Shown: in pieces, positions 30,896 to 44,672 of the stretch
How the letters are laid out: every line of letters begins with the position of its first letter
How positions within the stretch are numbered: position 1 is the first letter of the stretch
Source of the DNA: Pseudoclavibacter caeni
GTDB taxonomy: Bacteria; Actinomycetota; Actinomycetes; Actinomycetales; Microbacteriaceae
Direction of reading: 5' to 3'
Assembly (NCBI RefSeq): GCF_008831125.1
Contig: NZ_WBKA01000002.1
Location: 124,001 to 188,000, forward strand
DNA: 64,000 nucleotides
Made by a program: the position numbers and the translations under genes
The notes under the pieces: generated by a model
Told to the model about the DNA's origin: nothing
The model's database searches: none
The model's input: only the letters and a program-made list of their open reading frames with translations

Positions 30896-31362
30896 CCGTC
30901 TCACTCGCGCTGATCGTCCTGATGGCGGTGCTGTACGCCGCGGGTGCGTACCTGCTGCTCGCGCGCAGTCTCAGCCGCATCCTCATCGGGGTGCTGCTCG
31001 TCGGCAACGCGACGAACCTGCTGCTGCTCGTCGTCGCCGGCGACCCCGGCGACGCCCCGATCGTCACCGACGGGGTCGACACGGCCGGGATGACCGACCC
31101 ACTCACGCAAGGGCTCACGCTCACCGCGATCGTGATCACGTTCGGGATGACCGCGCTGCTGCTGGCGCTCGTGCACCGCTCCTGGCGCATCGCCCGCCAG
31201 GAGCGCACCGACGAGCGGACGATGGTGCCCGGCTCCGACGCCCATGCGGACGACGAGGGCGCCCGGGTCGCCGCCGAGACCGCCGACGACGACCGGGCCC
31301 TGCACAAGGCGCTGGACGCCAGCGACGAGGACGAGGACAACGAGGACGGAGGCCGCCGATGA
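30892..31362 (+). CDS. mrpC: Na+/H+ antiporter subunit C
   Basis: The 156-residue NuoK-like subunit has three helices ('LALIVLMAVLYAAGAYLLL', 'ILIGVLLVGNATNLLLLVV', 'LTLTAIVITFGMTALLLAL'), with 'DPLTQGLTLTAIVI' as the family signature. The last 45 residues form an acidic cytoplasmic tail. Its ATG overlaps the mrpA stop by four bases (ATGA). Confidence 0.94.
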   Translation: MTVSLALIVLMAVLYAAGAYLLLARSLSRILIGVLLVGNATNLLLLVVAGDPGDAPIVTDGVDTAGMTDPLTQGLTLTAIVITFGMTALLLALVHRSWRIARQERTDERTMVPGSDAHADDEGARVAAETADDDRALHKALDASDEDEDNEDGGRR

Positions 31363-32921
31363 TCGCCCGGCTGCTGCCCCTGATCGTGGTGCTGCCCCTC
31401 GCGGGCACGGCCGCGTCGCTGCTGATCGGCCGCCGTCCGCGCGCACAGATGGCGGTGACTCTCGGCGTGCTGCTCGGGGTGATCGGCCTCGGCGTGTGGA
31501 CGATGGCCGCCGCGGACGCGCAGGGCGCGGTGTCGGTGGTGCTCGGCGGCTGGGAGGCGCCGTGGGGCGTGCAGCTCGCCGCCGACCGGCTGTCGGCGCT
31601 GCTCGTGGTGGTCGCCGCGGTCATGCTCGTCGGGGTGTTCGTGTACGCAGCCGGGCAGGGGCTCACCGACGGGGACGCGGAGACGCCGATCACGATCTTC
31701 CAGCCGACCTATCTGGTGCTCGCGGCGGGCTTGTTCGACGCGTTCCTCGCCGCGGACCTGTTCAACATGTTCGTCGGGTTCGAGATCATGCTCGCGGCCA
31801 GCTACGTGCTCATCACCCTGGGCGGCACGGGCCCCCGCATCCGGTCCGGGGTCATCTACATCGTCGTGTCGCTGGTGTCGTCGGTGTTCTTCCTGAGCGC
31901 CGTGGCCCTGCTGTACGGGGCGACGGGCACGGTGAGCATGGTGCAGCTGGCCGAGCGCATCCCCGACCTGCCGCAGCAGGTGCAGACGCTCGTGCACCTG
32001 GCGCTGCTGGTCGGCTTCGGGGTGAAGGCCGCCGTGTTCCCCCTGTCGTTCTGGCTGCCGGACTCCTACCCGACCGCGCCGGCGCCGGTGACCGCGGTGT
32101 TCGCCGGGCTGCTGACGAAGGTCGGCGTGTACGCGATCATCCGCACCGAGACACTGCTGTTCGCCCGCCACTCGGTCAACACCCCGCTGATGGTGCTCGC
32201 GGGGCTCACCCTGCTGGTCGGCATCCTCGGCGCGATCGCACAGGCGGACATCCGCCGGCTGCTGTCGTTCACCCTGGTCAGCCACATCGGCTACATGCTC
32301 TTCGGCATCGCGCTGGGCACCCCGGCCGCACTCGCCGCGACCGTGTACTACATCGTCCACCACATCACCGTGCAGACGACGCTGTTCCTGGTCGCCGGCC
32401 TCATCGAGCGGGTCGGCGGGTCGGCGTCGATCACCCGGCTGTCCGGGCTGCTGCGGGCGAGCCCGGCCGTGGCGACGCTGTATCTGATCCCGGCGCTGAA
32501 CCTCGGGGGCATCCCGCCGTTCAGCGGGTTCCTCGGCAAGCTCGCGCTGATCATGGCGGCCGTCGCCCAGCCGTCGCCGCTGGTGTGGACGCTCGTGGCG
32601 GTGATGATCCTCACCTCGCTGCTGACCCTGTACCCGCTGGCCCGTGTGTGGAACCTCGTGTTCTGGCGCCCCTCGGCCGACCCCGCCTCCCCCAGCAGGC
32701 TCGCCCGCGCGCTGCAGGAGAACCCGATCGCCCCGCCCGTCGCCCGCGAACGCCGCCGGGTGTCGGGGTTGATGTGGGCGAGCACGACGGGCATGGTCGT
32801 GCTGACGGTAGCGCTGACGGTGCTCGCGGGCCCCCTGTTCGGGTATGCGGACCGGGCAGCGGCGGTGCTCGCGGACCCAGACGCGCTGGTGGCGTTGCTC
32901 GGGCCGATGGGAGGCGCATGA
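31359..32921 (+). CDS. mrpD: Na+/H+ antiporter subunit D
   Basis: The 520-residue NuoN/NuoM-like subunit has about fourteen helices and provides a second proton path. 'FNMFVGFEIMLAASYVLI' carries the key transmembrane glutamate, and 'GVKAAVFPLSFWLPDSY' and 'FAGLLTKVGVYAIIR' carry the conserved lysines. The C-terminus contains a Pro/Arg-rich cytoplasmic loop ('ENPIAPPVARERRR') before the final helix. It overlaps mrpC by four bases (ATGA). Confidence 0.95.
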   Translation: MIARLLPLIVVLPLAGTAASLLIGRRPRAQMAVTLGVLLGVIGLGVWTMAAADAQGAVSVVLGGWEAPWGVQLAADRLSALLVVVAAVMLVGVFVYAAGQGLTDGDAETPITIFQPTYLVLAAGLFDAFLAADLFNMFVGFEIMLAASYVLITLGGTGPRIRSGVIYIVVSLVSSVFFLSAVALLYGATGTVSMVQLAERIPDLPQQVQTLVHLALLVGFGVKAAVFPLSFWLPDSYPTAPAPVTAVFAGLLTKVGVYAIIRTETLLFARHSVNTPLMVLAGLTLLVGILGAIAQADIRRLLSFTLVSHIGYMLFGIALGTPAALAATVYYIVHHITVQTTLFLVAGLIERVGGSASITRLSGLLRASPAVATLYLIPALNLGGIPPFSGFLGKLALIMAAVAQPSPLVWTLVAVMILTSLLTLYPLARVWNLVFWRPSADPASPSRLARALQENPIAPPVARERRRVSGLMWASTTGMVVLTVALTVLAGPLFGYADRAAAVLADPDALVALLGPMGGA

Positions 32922-33460
32922 TGGTGCGACGACTGCGGGACACGGCGCAGACCCTGGCGACCGTCGGGGTGCTGACAGTGCTGTGGTGTCTGCTGTGGGG
33001 GAAGGCCGACGCGTACACGGTGGTCGGTGGTCTCGCGGTGTCGGGGCTGCTGGTGTGGGCGTTCTACCTGCCGCCGCTGGCGCTGACCGGGCGGCTGCAC
33101 CCGCTGTGGGCGGCGTGGGCGTTCCTGCGGCTGACCGGGGACATCGTGGTCGCGTCGCTGACGGTGGCGGCCCAGGCACTGTGGCCGTGGTGGCATCCGG
33201 TGGGCGCGGTGGTGCGGCTCGACCTGCACTCGGCCGACGAGCTGATCATCACGCTCACGACCGAGGCGATCTCGCTGGTGCCGGGGTCGCTGGTCGTGGA
33301 GATCGACCGCAACGACGGGGTGCTGTATCTGCACGTGCTCGGGGCCCGCACGAGCGCGGACGTCGCCCGGGCCCGCCGGCACGCGCTCGCTCAGGAGGCG
33401 CGGATCATCATGGCGCTCGGCTCCCCCGCCGAGCGGGCGCAGGCGCGGAGGTGGGTGTGA
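32918..33460 (+). CDS. mrpE: Na+/H+ antiporter subunit E
   Basis: The 180-residue subunit has two to three N-terminal helices and a cytoplasmic domain containing 'LTTEAISLVPGSLVVEID' and 'LYLHVLGA', both characteristic of MnhE. Two adjacent ATGs (32918, 32921) could start it; the first overlaps the mrpD stop by four bases. Confidence 0.93.
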   Translation: MMVRRLRDTAQTLATVGVLTVLWCLLWGKADAYTVVGGLAVSGLLVWAFYLPPLALTGRLHPLWAAWAFLRLTGDIVVASLTVAAQALWPWWHPVGAVVRLDLHSADELIITLTTEAISLVPGSLVVEIDRNDGVLYLHVLGARTSADVARARRHALAQEARIIMALGSPAERAQARRWV

Positions 33461-33801
33461 TGCCGATGTGGCTGGTGGCAGTGCTCGTGGTCGTGTACAC
33501 GACGGCAGGCGGGCTGAGTCTGCTGCGGATCATCCGTGGGCCGAGCGTGCTGGACCGGGTGGTCGCCTCCGACGTGCTCGTGGCGACGCTCATGTGCGCG
33601 CTCGGCACCGAGATGGCGGTCACCGGGCACGTCTGGGCGATGCCGATCCTGCTGGTGCTGGCGATGTTCGGGGTGGTCGGGGCGTTCGCGGTCGCCCGGT
33701 TCCTGGCCACCGCCCGCGACCCGCTGCGCGACGGGGACGGACCCGCCGGGCCGGACCCGGCCGTCCCCGCGGGGCCGGACGGCGAGAGGAGGCGGCCATG
33801 A
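33460..33801 (+). CDS. mrpF: Na+/H+ antiporter subunit F
   Basis: The 113-residue protein has three helices and the family motif 'RIIRGPSVLDRVVASDVL' after the first. The tail is rich in Gly/Pro/Asp. The ATG shares one base with the mrpE stop (TGATG). Confidence 0.93.
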   Translation: MPMWLVAVLVVVYTTAGGLSLLRIIRGPSVLDRVVASDVLVATLMCALGTEMAVTGHVWAMPILLVLAMFGVVGAFAVARFLATARDPLRDGDGPAGPDPAVPAGPDGERRRP

Positions 33802-34250
33802 CGGACGCGGACCCGATCCGGCTCGTGATCGCCGGCGTGCTGCTGGGGATCGGGGCACTCATGTCGCTGTCGGCGGCGGTGGGGCTCATGCGGTTCCCGG
33901 ATCTGCTGTCGCGGATGCACGCGGCGACGAAGCCGCAGGTGCTCGGCGTGCTGTGCGTCACCGCGGCGATCGCGGTGCTCGTGCCGCGTCCGGCGGTCAT
34001 CGGCACGGCGATCGTGGTGATCACGCTGCAGATGCTCATGGCCCCGATCGCCGCGCACATGGTCGGACGCGCCCACTACCGCGGCGACGACCTGCGCCGG
34101 GACCTGCTCACGGTCGACGAGCTGGCCGATCGCGTCCGCGACGCCGACGCGGACGACGCCGGTGACGCAGTGCCGCCGGCCGCCCGGGCACGGACGACCC
34201 CGCGGGCCGGGGCCGCCGACTCGGGGTCAGCGGATGATCGTGGCGCGTGA
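33798..34250 (+). CDS. mrpG: Na+/H+ antiporter subunit G
   Basis: The 150-residue protein has three helices and the MnhG motif 'GLMRFPDLLSRMHAATKPQVLG', with 'QMLMAPIAAHMVGRAHY' after the last helix. It completes the AB-C-D-E-F-G operon. The last 24 bases overlap the 3' end of the convergent pyk gene, so the two reading frames share DNA and no terminator can lie between them. Confidence 0.94.
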   Translation: MTDADPIRLVIAGVLLGIGALMSLSAAVGLMRFPDLLSRMHAATKPQVLGVLCVTAAIAVLVPRPAVIGTAIVVITLQMLMAPIAAHMVGRAHYRGDDLRRDLLTVDELADRVRDADADDAGDAVPPAARARTTPRAGAADSGSADDRGA

Positions 34251-35729
34251 CTCGTCGACGGCGCCGCGCATGAGCTGCGCGGTCGTCCGCCGGTAGCCGG
34301 GGGCCGCCTGGCCGACCGCCTCGCCCACGGTGAGCACCCGCAGGTCGTTCGTCGACCCCGGGATGCCGGGCGGGGAGCCGGCCACGACGACGACCCGGTC
34401 GCCCGGCTGGGCGCGTCCGGAGTCGATGAGATACGTGTCGACGCTCAGCACGATCTCGTCGGTCGTCTGCAGGAACGGCACCCGCACCGACTCGATGCCC
34501 CAGATCGGGGTCATCGCGCGGCGGGTTGAGTCGTCATAGGTGAACGCGAGCATCGGCAACCCGTCGCGCAGCCGGCTCATCCGCCGGGCGGTGTTGCCAC
34601 TCGCCGTGAACATGCATAGGTAGCGGGCGCCGACGTGGTGGGCGACCTCGACGGCGGCGCGGGTGATCGCCCCGGCCATCGTGTGCGGCTGGGTGCCGAG
34701 CGGTGGGATGCGGTCGAGGCCGTGATCCTCGGTCGAGGTGATGATGTCGCTCATCACCTGCACTGCGGCGACCGGGTGGGCTCCGACGGACGTCTCGCCG
34801 CTGAGCATGAGTGCGTCGCCCCCGTCGAGCACCGCGTTGGCGCAGTCGGAGGCCTCGGCGCGAGTGGGCCGCGACGCGGTGATCATCGACTCGAGCATCT
34901 GCGTGGCGACGATGACCGGCCGGGCGGAGCGGCGGCACCGCTCGATCGCGCTCTTCTGCACGACGGGCACCTGCTCCAGCGGCATCTCGACGCCGAGATC
35001 GCCGCGGGCGACCATGATCATGTCGAACGCCTTGATGATCGCGTCGAGCACCTCGACGGCCTGCGGCTTCTCGATCTTCGCGATGACCGGCAGACGGACG
35101 CCGTGCCCGGCCATGATCTCGCGCACCCGGGTGACGTCGTCGGGGCTGCGCACGAACGACAGGGCGATCAGGTCGGCGCCCTGCTCGATCGCCCAGTGCA
35201 GGTTCTCCTCGTCGGCCTGGCTGAGCGCGGGCACGTCGACGGCGACGCCGGGCAGGTTGATGCCCTTGTGGTCGCTGATGCGCCCGCCGACCACCACCTC
35301 GCAGCGCACGTCGGTGTCGTCGACGGCGAGGGCGCGCAGCACGATGTTGCCGTCGTCGACGAGCAGCCGGTCGCCGGCGCTCACGTTGCGGGGCAGTCCG
35401 TCGAACGTGGTGCCCACGCAGGTCGCATCCCCCGGGACGTCGCGGGTGGTGATCGTGAACTCGGCGCCGGTGACGAGCTGCTGCGGGCCGTCGACGAACG
35501 TGGCGACGCGGATCTTCGGCCCCTGCAGGTCGACGAGCACGCCGACGGGCTTGTGCAGCCGGGCGGCGACCTCGCGGACGGTCGCGATGGAGCGGGCATG
35601 CTGGGCGTGGTCGCCGTGGCTCATGTTGATCCGGGCGACGTCCATGCCCGCGCGGATCATCCCCTCGATGATCGCAGGGTCGTCCGTCGCCGGACCGAGC
35701 GTCGCGATGATCTTCGCCCTGCGTCGCAT
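34227..35729 (-). CDS. pyk: Pyruvate kinase
   Basis: The 500-residue enzyme makes pyruvate and ATP from phosphoenolpyruvate. The substrate and metal motifs are present: 'RRAKIIATLGPATDD' at the start, 'VLVDLQGPKIRV', 'VIAKIEKPQAVE' (catalytic Lys), 'MVARGDLGVEMP' and 'VATQMLESMI'. The C-terminal allosteric domain runs to 'RGAVDESRATIIR'. GAGGAG stands 5 bases before the ATG. It is slightly longer than the usual 470-480 residues. It is transcribed away from the GNAT gene and runs into mrpG with a 24-base tail overlap. Confidence 0.98.
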   Translation of the reverse strand: MRRRAKIIATLGPATDDPAIIEGMIRAGMDVARINMSHGDHAQHARSIATVREVAARLHKPVGVLVDLQGPKIRVATFVDGPQQLVTGAEFTITTRDVPGDATCVGTTFDGLPRNVSAGDRLLVDDGNIVLRALAVDDTDVRCEVVVGGRISDHKGINLPGVAVDVPALSQADEENLHWAIEQGADLIALSFVRSPDDVTRVREIMAGHGVRLPVIAKIEKPQAVEVLDAIIKAFDMIMVARGDLGVEMPLEQVPVVQKSAIERCRRSARPVIVATQMLESMITASRPTRAEASDCANAVLDGGDALMLSGETSVGAHPVAAVQVMSDIITSTEDHGLDRIPPLGTQPHTMAGAITRAAVEVAHHVGARYLCMFTASGNTARRMSRLRDGLPMLAFTYDDSTRRAMTPIWGIESVRVPFLQTTDEIVLSVDTYLIDSGRAQPGDRVVVVAGSPPGIPGSTNDLRVLTVGEAVGQAAPGYRRTTAQLMRGAVDESRATIIR

Positions 35730-35759
35730 GTCGCTCCTCGCTCTCCCCGTGTGGCGCCC

Positions 35760-35765
35760 AGTCTA
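35760..35765 (-). promoter_or_regulatory. -10 element of pyk
   Basis: TAGACT (35765-35760, minus strand) is identical to the coaE and rpe boxes but stands 30 bases before the ATG, leaving a short leader that carries GAGGAG. Confidence 0.5.
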
Positions 35766-35905
35766 TGGCGGCGGGGATGACGCGTGGGTGAACGCGGGGG
35801 CGCCGCGGGTGTCGGGGCGGGTCAGGATGGCAGCCCCTCCTCGGCTCGGCGGCTGACGTCCGGGCAGCACGCCTGCAGACCGGGCAGCGGCAGAGCTGGC
35901 CCGGG

Positions 35906-35911
35906 TAGGAT
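35906..35911 (+). promoter_or_regulatory. Leaderless -10 element of the GNAT gene
   Basis: TAGGAT (35906-35911) ends 7 bases before ATG 35919, and the nearer in-frame ATG at 35910 overlaps it, which argues for the later start. Confidence 0.5.
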
Positions 35912-35918
35912 GCGGGGC

Positions 35919-36557
35919 ATGTCGTACTCCGTCCGCCGTGCCCATGATCCCGAGCTGCGCCGTCAGGCCCGCACCCTGCTGCAGCACGCCCTCGACACAG
36001 ATGACGGGCTGTTCGCCGACGCGCCGGACGCCCGGTTCGCCGAGGCGGTCGCGGCGCTCGGCGGGCTGCCGCAGACCGTGCTCGTCGCCGTGGCGCATGG
36101 GACGGCGGGTGCGGATGCCACCGCCTCCGCTCCCTCCCCATTCGTGATCGGCGCGGCGGTGGTCGGCTCGGATCTCGACGTGGGCCGGGCCATCGCCACC
36201 GGCATCGACGACCGCACCGCCGCGGCGTTCCTGCAGCAGTGGGCGGTGGTCTCGCACCTGGCCGTCGCCGCATCCCATCGCGGTCAGGGCGTCGGGCGCG
36301 CCCTGGTGGACGCCACGGAGGCGATCGCGGCGGTCGCCCCGACCCGGGCCGGGATGCACGCGTTCGCGCTGGACGCCGAGCACCCCTCGGCGCCGTTTTT
36401 CGCCGCCTGCGGCTGGAGGGTCGAGGACGCCGACCGGGTAACCCTGCCGATGCTGCCACCCGGGGCGAGCCGACCGCTGCCCGTGCCGCTGTCACGACCC
36501 GAGGGCGCCCGGCCCGGACGGTTCGTCACGCACAGCCTCAGTGCCCGGCGGCGCTGA
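35919..36557 (+). CDS. GNAT family N-acetyltransferase
   Basis: The 212-residue protein has a GNAT core with the acetyl-CoA loop in 'LAVAASHRGQGVGRALVDA' and the closing 'APFFAACGWRVEDADRVTLP'. An Ala/Ser/Pro loop ('TAGADATASAPSPF') interrupts the N-terminal half, and the last 35 residues are Pro/Arg-rich. The acetylated substrate is unknown. It stands alone on the plus strand between divergent pyk and a convergent MFS gene. Confidence 0.88.
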   Translation: MSYSVRRAHDPELRRQARTLLQHALDTDDGLFADAPDARFAEAVAALGGLPQTVLVAVAHGTAGADATASAPSPFVIGAAVVGSDLDVGRAIATGIDDRTAAAFLQQWAVVSHLAVAASHRGQGVGRALVDATEAIAAVAPTRAGMHAFALDAEHPSAPFFAACGWRVEDADRVTLPMLPPGASRPLPVPLSRPEGARPGRFVTHSLSARRR

Positions 36558-36676
36558 GGGGCCCCGGCCCGGACGCCGTCAGCGCACGACGAGAGACGCC
36601 CGTCCGTGAGCGACGGTCCACGCGGACGCCGAGCCGGTCAGGCGGTCGCCGCCGCGCGTCCTGCCACTGCCCCGGA

Positions 36677-38194
36677 TCACGCCGCCCGGGCCCCGCGGCG
36701 CAGCAGCACGGCGGCGCCGACCAGCCCGGCGGCCCCGGCGGCGGTCCACACGGTGTGGTAGCCGGACAGCGACCCGTCCGTGCCGACCTGCCCGACCGAG
36801 AGCGCGAGCGCGAACACGACACTGCCGACGAGCGAGCCGATCGTCTTGCACATGCCGCTGGCGCCGGTGGCCATCCCCGTGCGGTCGGCGGGCACGCGGG
36901 ACGCGGCGAGCGCCGGCAGGCCGGGCACGACGAGCCCCTCCCCCAGCCCGGCGACGACGAGGCCGGCGATCGCGACAGGGTCGGACGGCACGAGCAGTGC
37001 GAGGAATCCGACGCCCACGGCGACCAGCCCCACCGCCATCGCCCGGGTTCCCCGCCCACGCCGGCTGGCCGCCGCGGCACCGAGCGAGCCAAGGACGTCC
37101 GCGGCGCCCATCGCGGTGAGCACGAGCCCCGTCGCCCCGGCGTCGAGGCCCAGACCGTACCCGTGAACGGCGGGATCGGTGCGGGCGTACGTGGAGATCG
37201 CGGTGCGCGTCGCGAGCGCGGCCAGACCGAACAGCGCCGAGACCGCGAGCACCGGCAGCAGCGCGCGCTCGACCCCGCGCAGGTCGACGATCGGCCGGAC
37301 GCCGGCCCGCTCGACGCGCACGAGCGCCCCACCGGTCATGACTGCCACGAGAGCGCCGGCGAGCATCAGCCAGGCGCCGGCGGGCTGGCCGGCCTGCCGC
37401 CACATCCGGAAGCCGACCGGGATGACGCCGACGCCGAGCAGGGATGCGGTCAGCAGCAGCGCGCCGGGGACGTCCACGCGTGCGCGATGCACGGGCAGCG
37501 CCGGTAGCGCCCAGGTGGCGACGGCACCGATCGTCAGCAGCACGGCAGGCCCGACGAGCAGCCGGGTGACGTCGCCGCCCCAGCGGTCGGCGAGTGCGCC
37601 GGAGACCGCTCCGGAGGCCATCAGACCGAGCTGGAGCATCGCGACGATAAGGCCGGCATCGCGCCCCGTCCGGGCGGCCGAGGCAGTGCGGGCGGCCGAG
37701 CCTGCGACACGGATTCGGCATTGAGCCACGGACTCAGCGGCATCGCCTCCGTTCGCGCTGAGCCGGGATGCGGATGCTGAATCGGTGAAACGCCCGACAC
37801 CGGTGCCCTGCACCACGGCTGCGGTCGTTGCACCGGCGGCGTGGCCCAGCGCGAGAAGTGCGACGCCCAGCGGCAGCCAGCTGGCGAACACGCCCATCAC
37901 CGCCCACGCACCGACGAACACGACCGGCCCGCCGAGCGGCAGCAGCCACGCGCACGCAGCGACGATCACGGTGGTGACCCGCAGCATCCGCCGGTGCCCG
38001 ACGGCGTCGCCGAGCCGGGCGAGCACGGGCACGGCCGCCAGCGACACGAGGCTGCGGGCGGTGCCGAGCCAGTTGACCTCAGCATCGGTGACGCCCAGAT
38101 GTCTAGCGAGGTCGGTGTACAGCGGGGTGAACCATCCCTGCAGCACGCCGGAGGCGAGCTCGAGGATGGCGAGGACGATGAGCAGACGGCGCAT
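36677..38194 (-). CDS. MFS transporter with a central low-complexity insert
   Basis: The 505-residue protein has about twelve hydrophobic segments, with 'LARLGDAVGHRRML' (motif A, about 58-71) after helix 2, placing it in the major facilitator superfamily. The substrate is unknown. Residues about 130-181, between two apolar helices, are an odd Ser/Ala/Arg-rich stretch ('GRFTDSASASRLSANGG' to 'ASAARTGRDAG') that MFS proteins do not normally have at this place. AGGGAG lies 7 bases before ATG 38194. A promoter with an adjacent palindrome sits 165 bases upstream. The coding DNA keeps high GC, so there is no sign of recent foreign origin. Confidence 0.82.
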   Translation of the reverse strand: MRRLLIVLAILELASGVLQGWFTPLYTDLARHLGVTDAEVNWLGTARSLVSLAAVPVLARLGDAVGHRRMLRVTTVIVAACAWLLPLGGPVVFVGAWAVMGVFASWLPLGVALLALGHAAGATTAAVVQGTGVGRFTDSASASRLSANGGDAAESVAQCRIRVAGSAARTASAARTGRDAGLIVAMLQLGLMASGAVSGALADRWGGDVTRLLVGPAVLLTIGAVATWALPALPVHRARVDVPGALLLTASLLGVGVIPVGFRMWRQAGQPAGAWLMLAGALVAVMTGGALVRVERAGVRPIVDLRGVERALLPVLAVSALFGLAALATRTAISTYARTDPAVHGYGLGLDAGATGLVLTAMGAADVLGSLGAAAASRRGRGTRAMAVGLVAVGVGFLALLVPSDPVAIAGLVVAGLGEGLVVPGLPALAASRVPADRTGMATGASGMCKTIGSLVGSVVFALALSVGQVGTDGSLSGYHTVWTAAGAAGLVGAAVLLRRGARAA

Positions 38195-38356
38195 GGCGAC
38201 ACTCCCTGAGCGCTCCACCCGGAGGTCAGGGGTGCGGCGAGGGCCGTGTCGGGCACGCCGTGCTGATCCTCCGGTGCGCCCAGGCGTGCGACGCGAGTCA
38301 CTCGGGCATCCGCTCCCCGAGGGTTCCCCCTCTGCGCCAGTCACGGATACACGATC

Positions 38357-38409
38357 AGGATAGGCACACGGCCCAGCCCGAGGCAAGCACTTCCATGACG
38401 GCGTGTCAT
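38357..38409 (-). promoter_or_regulatory. Promoter and candidate operator of the MFS gene
   Basis: On the minus strand TTGCCT (38386-38381) and TATCCT (38362-38357) are separated by 18 bases. Just upstream, 9 bases from the -35 box, lies ATGAC-N5-GTCAT (38395-38409), a perfect inverted repeat. The position suits a local regulator, but no regulator gene is adjacent. Confidence 0.6.
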
Positions 38410-38538
38410 TGTGATGGGAGCAGGCCAGCACGGCCGAGCGGATGCGGGGCGGCCGAGCGGCGGCACAGCCACGGGACGCGGATCCAGCGAGGTGACGCCG
38501 ATGCAGCGGCATCGGCGGGGTTGGTGCTGAATCGAGGT

Positions 38539-38561
38539 GCGGACGCTGAAACCGCGTCCGC
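38539..38561 (-). terminator. Stem-loop after gltD
   Basis: GCGGACGC (38539-38546) pairs perfectly with GCGTCCGC (38554-38561) around a 7-base loop, 50 bases after the gltD stop. No T-tract follows. Confidence 0.6.
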
Positions 38562-38611
38562 GAGGAGGGCGCCCGACGTCCGGACGCCGCCGGCGACGGG
38601 CCGCCCCGCCG

Positions 38612-40076
38612 TCAGCGCAGCGAGAGCGCCCGCGTGTTCGCGGCGACCGGCGCCGGCAGGACGGTGTCGCCCTCGAGGAAGCGGTCGACCTGGGCTGCGG
38701 CCGCACGGCCCTCGGCGATCGCCCAGACGATGAGCGACTGGCCGCGGCCGGCGTCGCCGGCGACGAACATGCCCTCCTCATCGGTGGAGTAGTCGGGCCG
38801 TCGAGCGATCGTGCCGCGGCCGGTCACCCGCAGGCCGAGCTGCTCGTCCACGCCACCGAGCTCCGGGCCGACGAAGCCCATCGCGACGAGCACGAGATCG
38901 GCGGGGATGTCGTGGCTGGTGCCGTGTCGAGGGCCGCGCGTGCCATCGGGCAGGTATTCGGTCTCGGCCAGCCGCAGCGTGCGGACGTGGCCGTCCTCGC
39001 CGATGAGTTCCTCCGTGAACGCGAGGAACTCCCGGTCGAGACCGTGGGCCTCGCCCTCCTCGTGCGAGGTGGAGACCTCGAACAGCCTCGGCATCGTCGG
39101 CCAGGGCTCGTGCTCCGAGCGGGTGATGCCGGGACGACGGCCGATGGCGAGGTTCGTCACCGACCGTGCACCCTGGCGGATGGCGGTGCCGATGCAATCA
39201 GAGCCGGTGTCGCCGCCGCCGATGACCACGACGTCCAGCCCCTTCGCGTCGATCGGGTCGGCGACCTCGTCGCCGGCGACGGCGCGGTTGGCGCGGGTGA
39301 GATAGTCCATCGCGAAGTGCACGCCGTCGAGATCGGCGCCGGGCACGGCCAGCGGGCGCGGGGTCGTCGACCCAGTCGCGATGACGATCGCGTCGAACCG
39401 GTCGCGCAGCTGCGGCCAGGTGACGTCGCGGCCGACGTCGACCCCTGCGCGGAATCGGGTGCCCTCGGCCATCATCTGGTTGAGCCGCTGGTCGAGCACG
39501 CGCTTCTCGAGCTTGAAGTCGGGAATGCCGTAGCGCAGCAGGCCGCCGATGCGGTCGTCGCGCTCGTAGACGACGACGGTGTGCCCGGCGCGGGTCAGCT
39601 GCTGGGCGGCGGCGAGCCCGGCGGGCCCGGAGCCGACGACGGCGACAGACTTGCCGCTCAGTCGCTCCGGCGGATGGGGCTCGACCCAGCCGCGATCGTA
39701 CGCCTGGTTGATGATCGACACCTCGATCTGCTTGATCGTCACGGCCGGCTGGTTGATGCCGAGCACGCACGCCGACTCGCACGGCGCCGGGCACAGCCGC
39801 CCGGTGAACTCCGGGAAGTTGTTCGTCGCGTGCAGGCGCTCGATGGCGTCCTTGGGCAGCTGCCGCCAGGTCAGGTCGTTCCATTCAGGGATGAGGTTGC
39901 CCAGCGGGCAGCCGCTGTGACAGAACGGCACGCCGCAGTCCATGCAGCGCGAGGACTGCTCCTGCAGCTGCAGCGGATCCTGCCGCTCGTAGACCTCGCG
40001 CCAGTCCTGGATGCGCACGTCGACGGGGCGGCGGCTCGCGGTGGCCCGACTGCGGATGGTGAGAAAGCCGTGCGGA

Positions 40077-40084
<8 letters not shown>
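38612..40084 (-). CDS. gltD: Glutamate synthase small subunit
   Basis: The 490-residue NADPH-dependent subunit passes electrons to GltB. The N-terminal 4Fe-4S cluster cysteines are visible in 'CMDCGVPFCHSGCPLGN' and 'CPAPCESACVLG', followed by an FAD Rossmann motif 'VAVVGSGPAGLAAAQQL' and an NADPH motif 'VVVIGGGDTGSDC', with the closing 'FVAGDAGRGQSLIVWAI'. ATG 40084 gives the usual 'MADPHGFL' start and overlaps the gltB stop by 8 bases. Confidence 0.97.

Positions 40085-44672
<4,588 letters not shown>

Larger units (their letters stand above)
38195..38611. other. Intergenic region between MFS gene and gltD (417 bp)
   Basis: Contains a leader of about 155 bases for the MFS gene, its promoter and palindrome (38357-38409), and a hairpin after gltD (38539-38561). 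The stretch 38410-38535 is rich in 'GCGGATGCGG'-like words. No gene was recognised. Confidence 0.55.
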
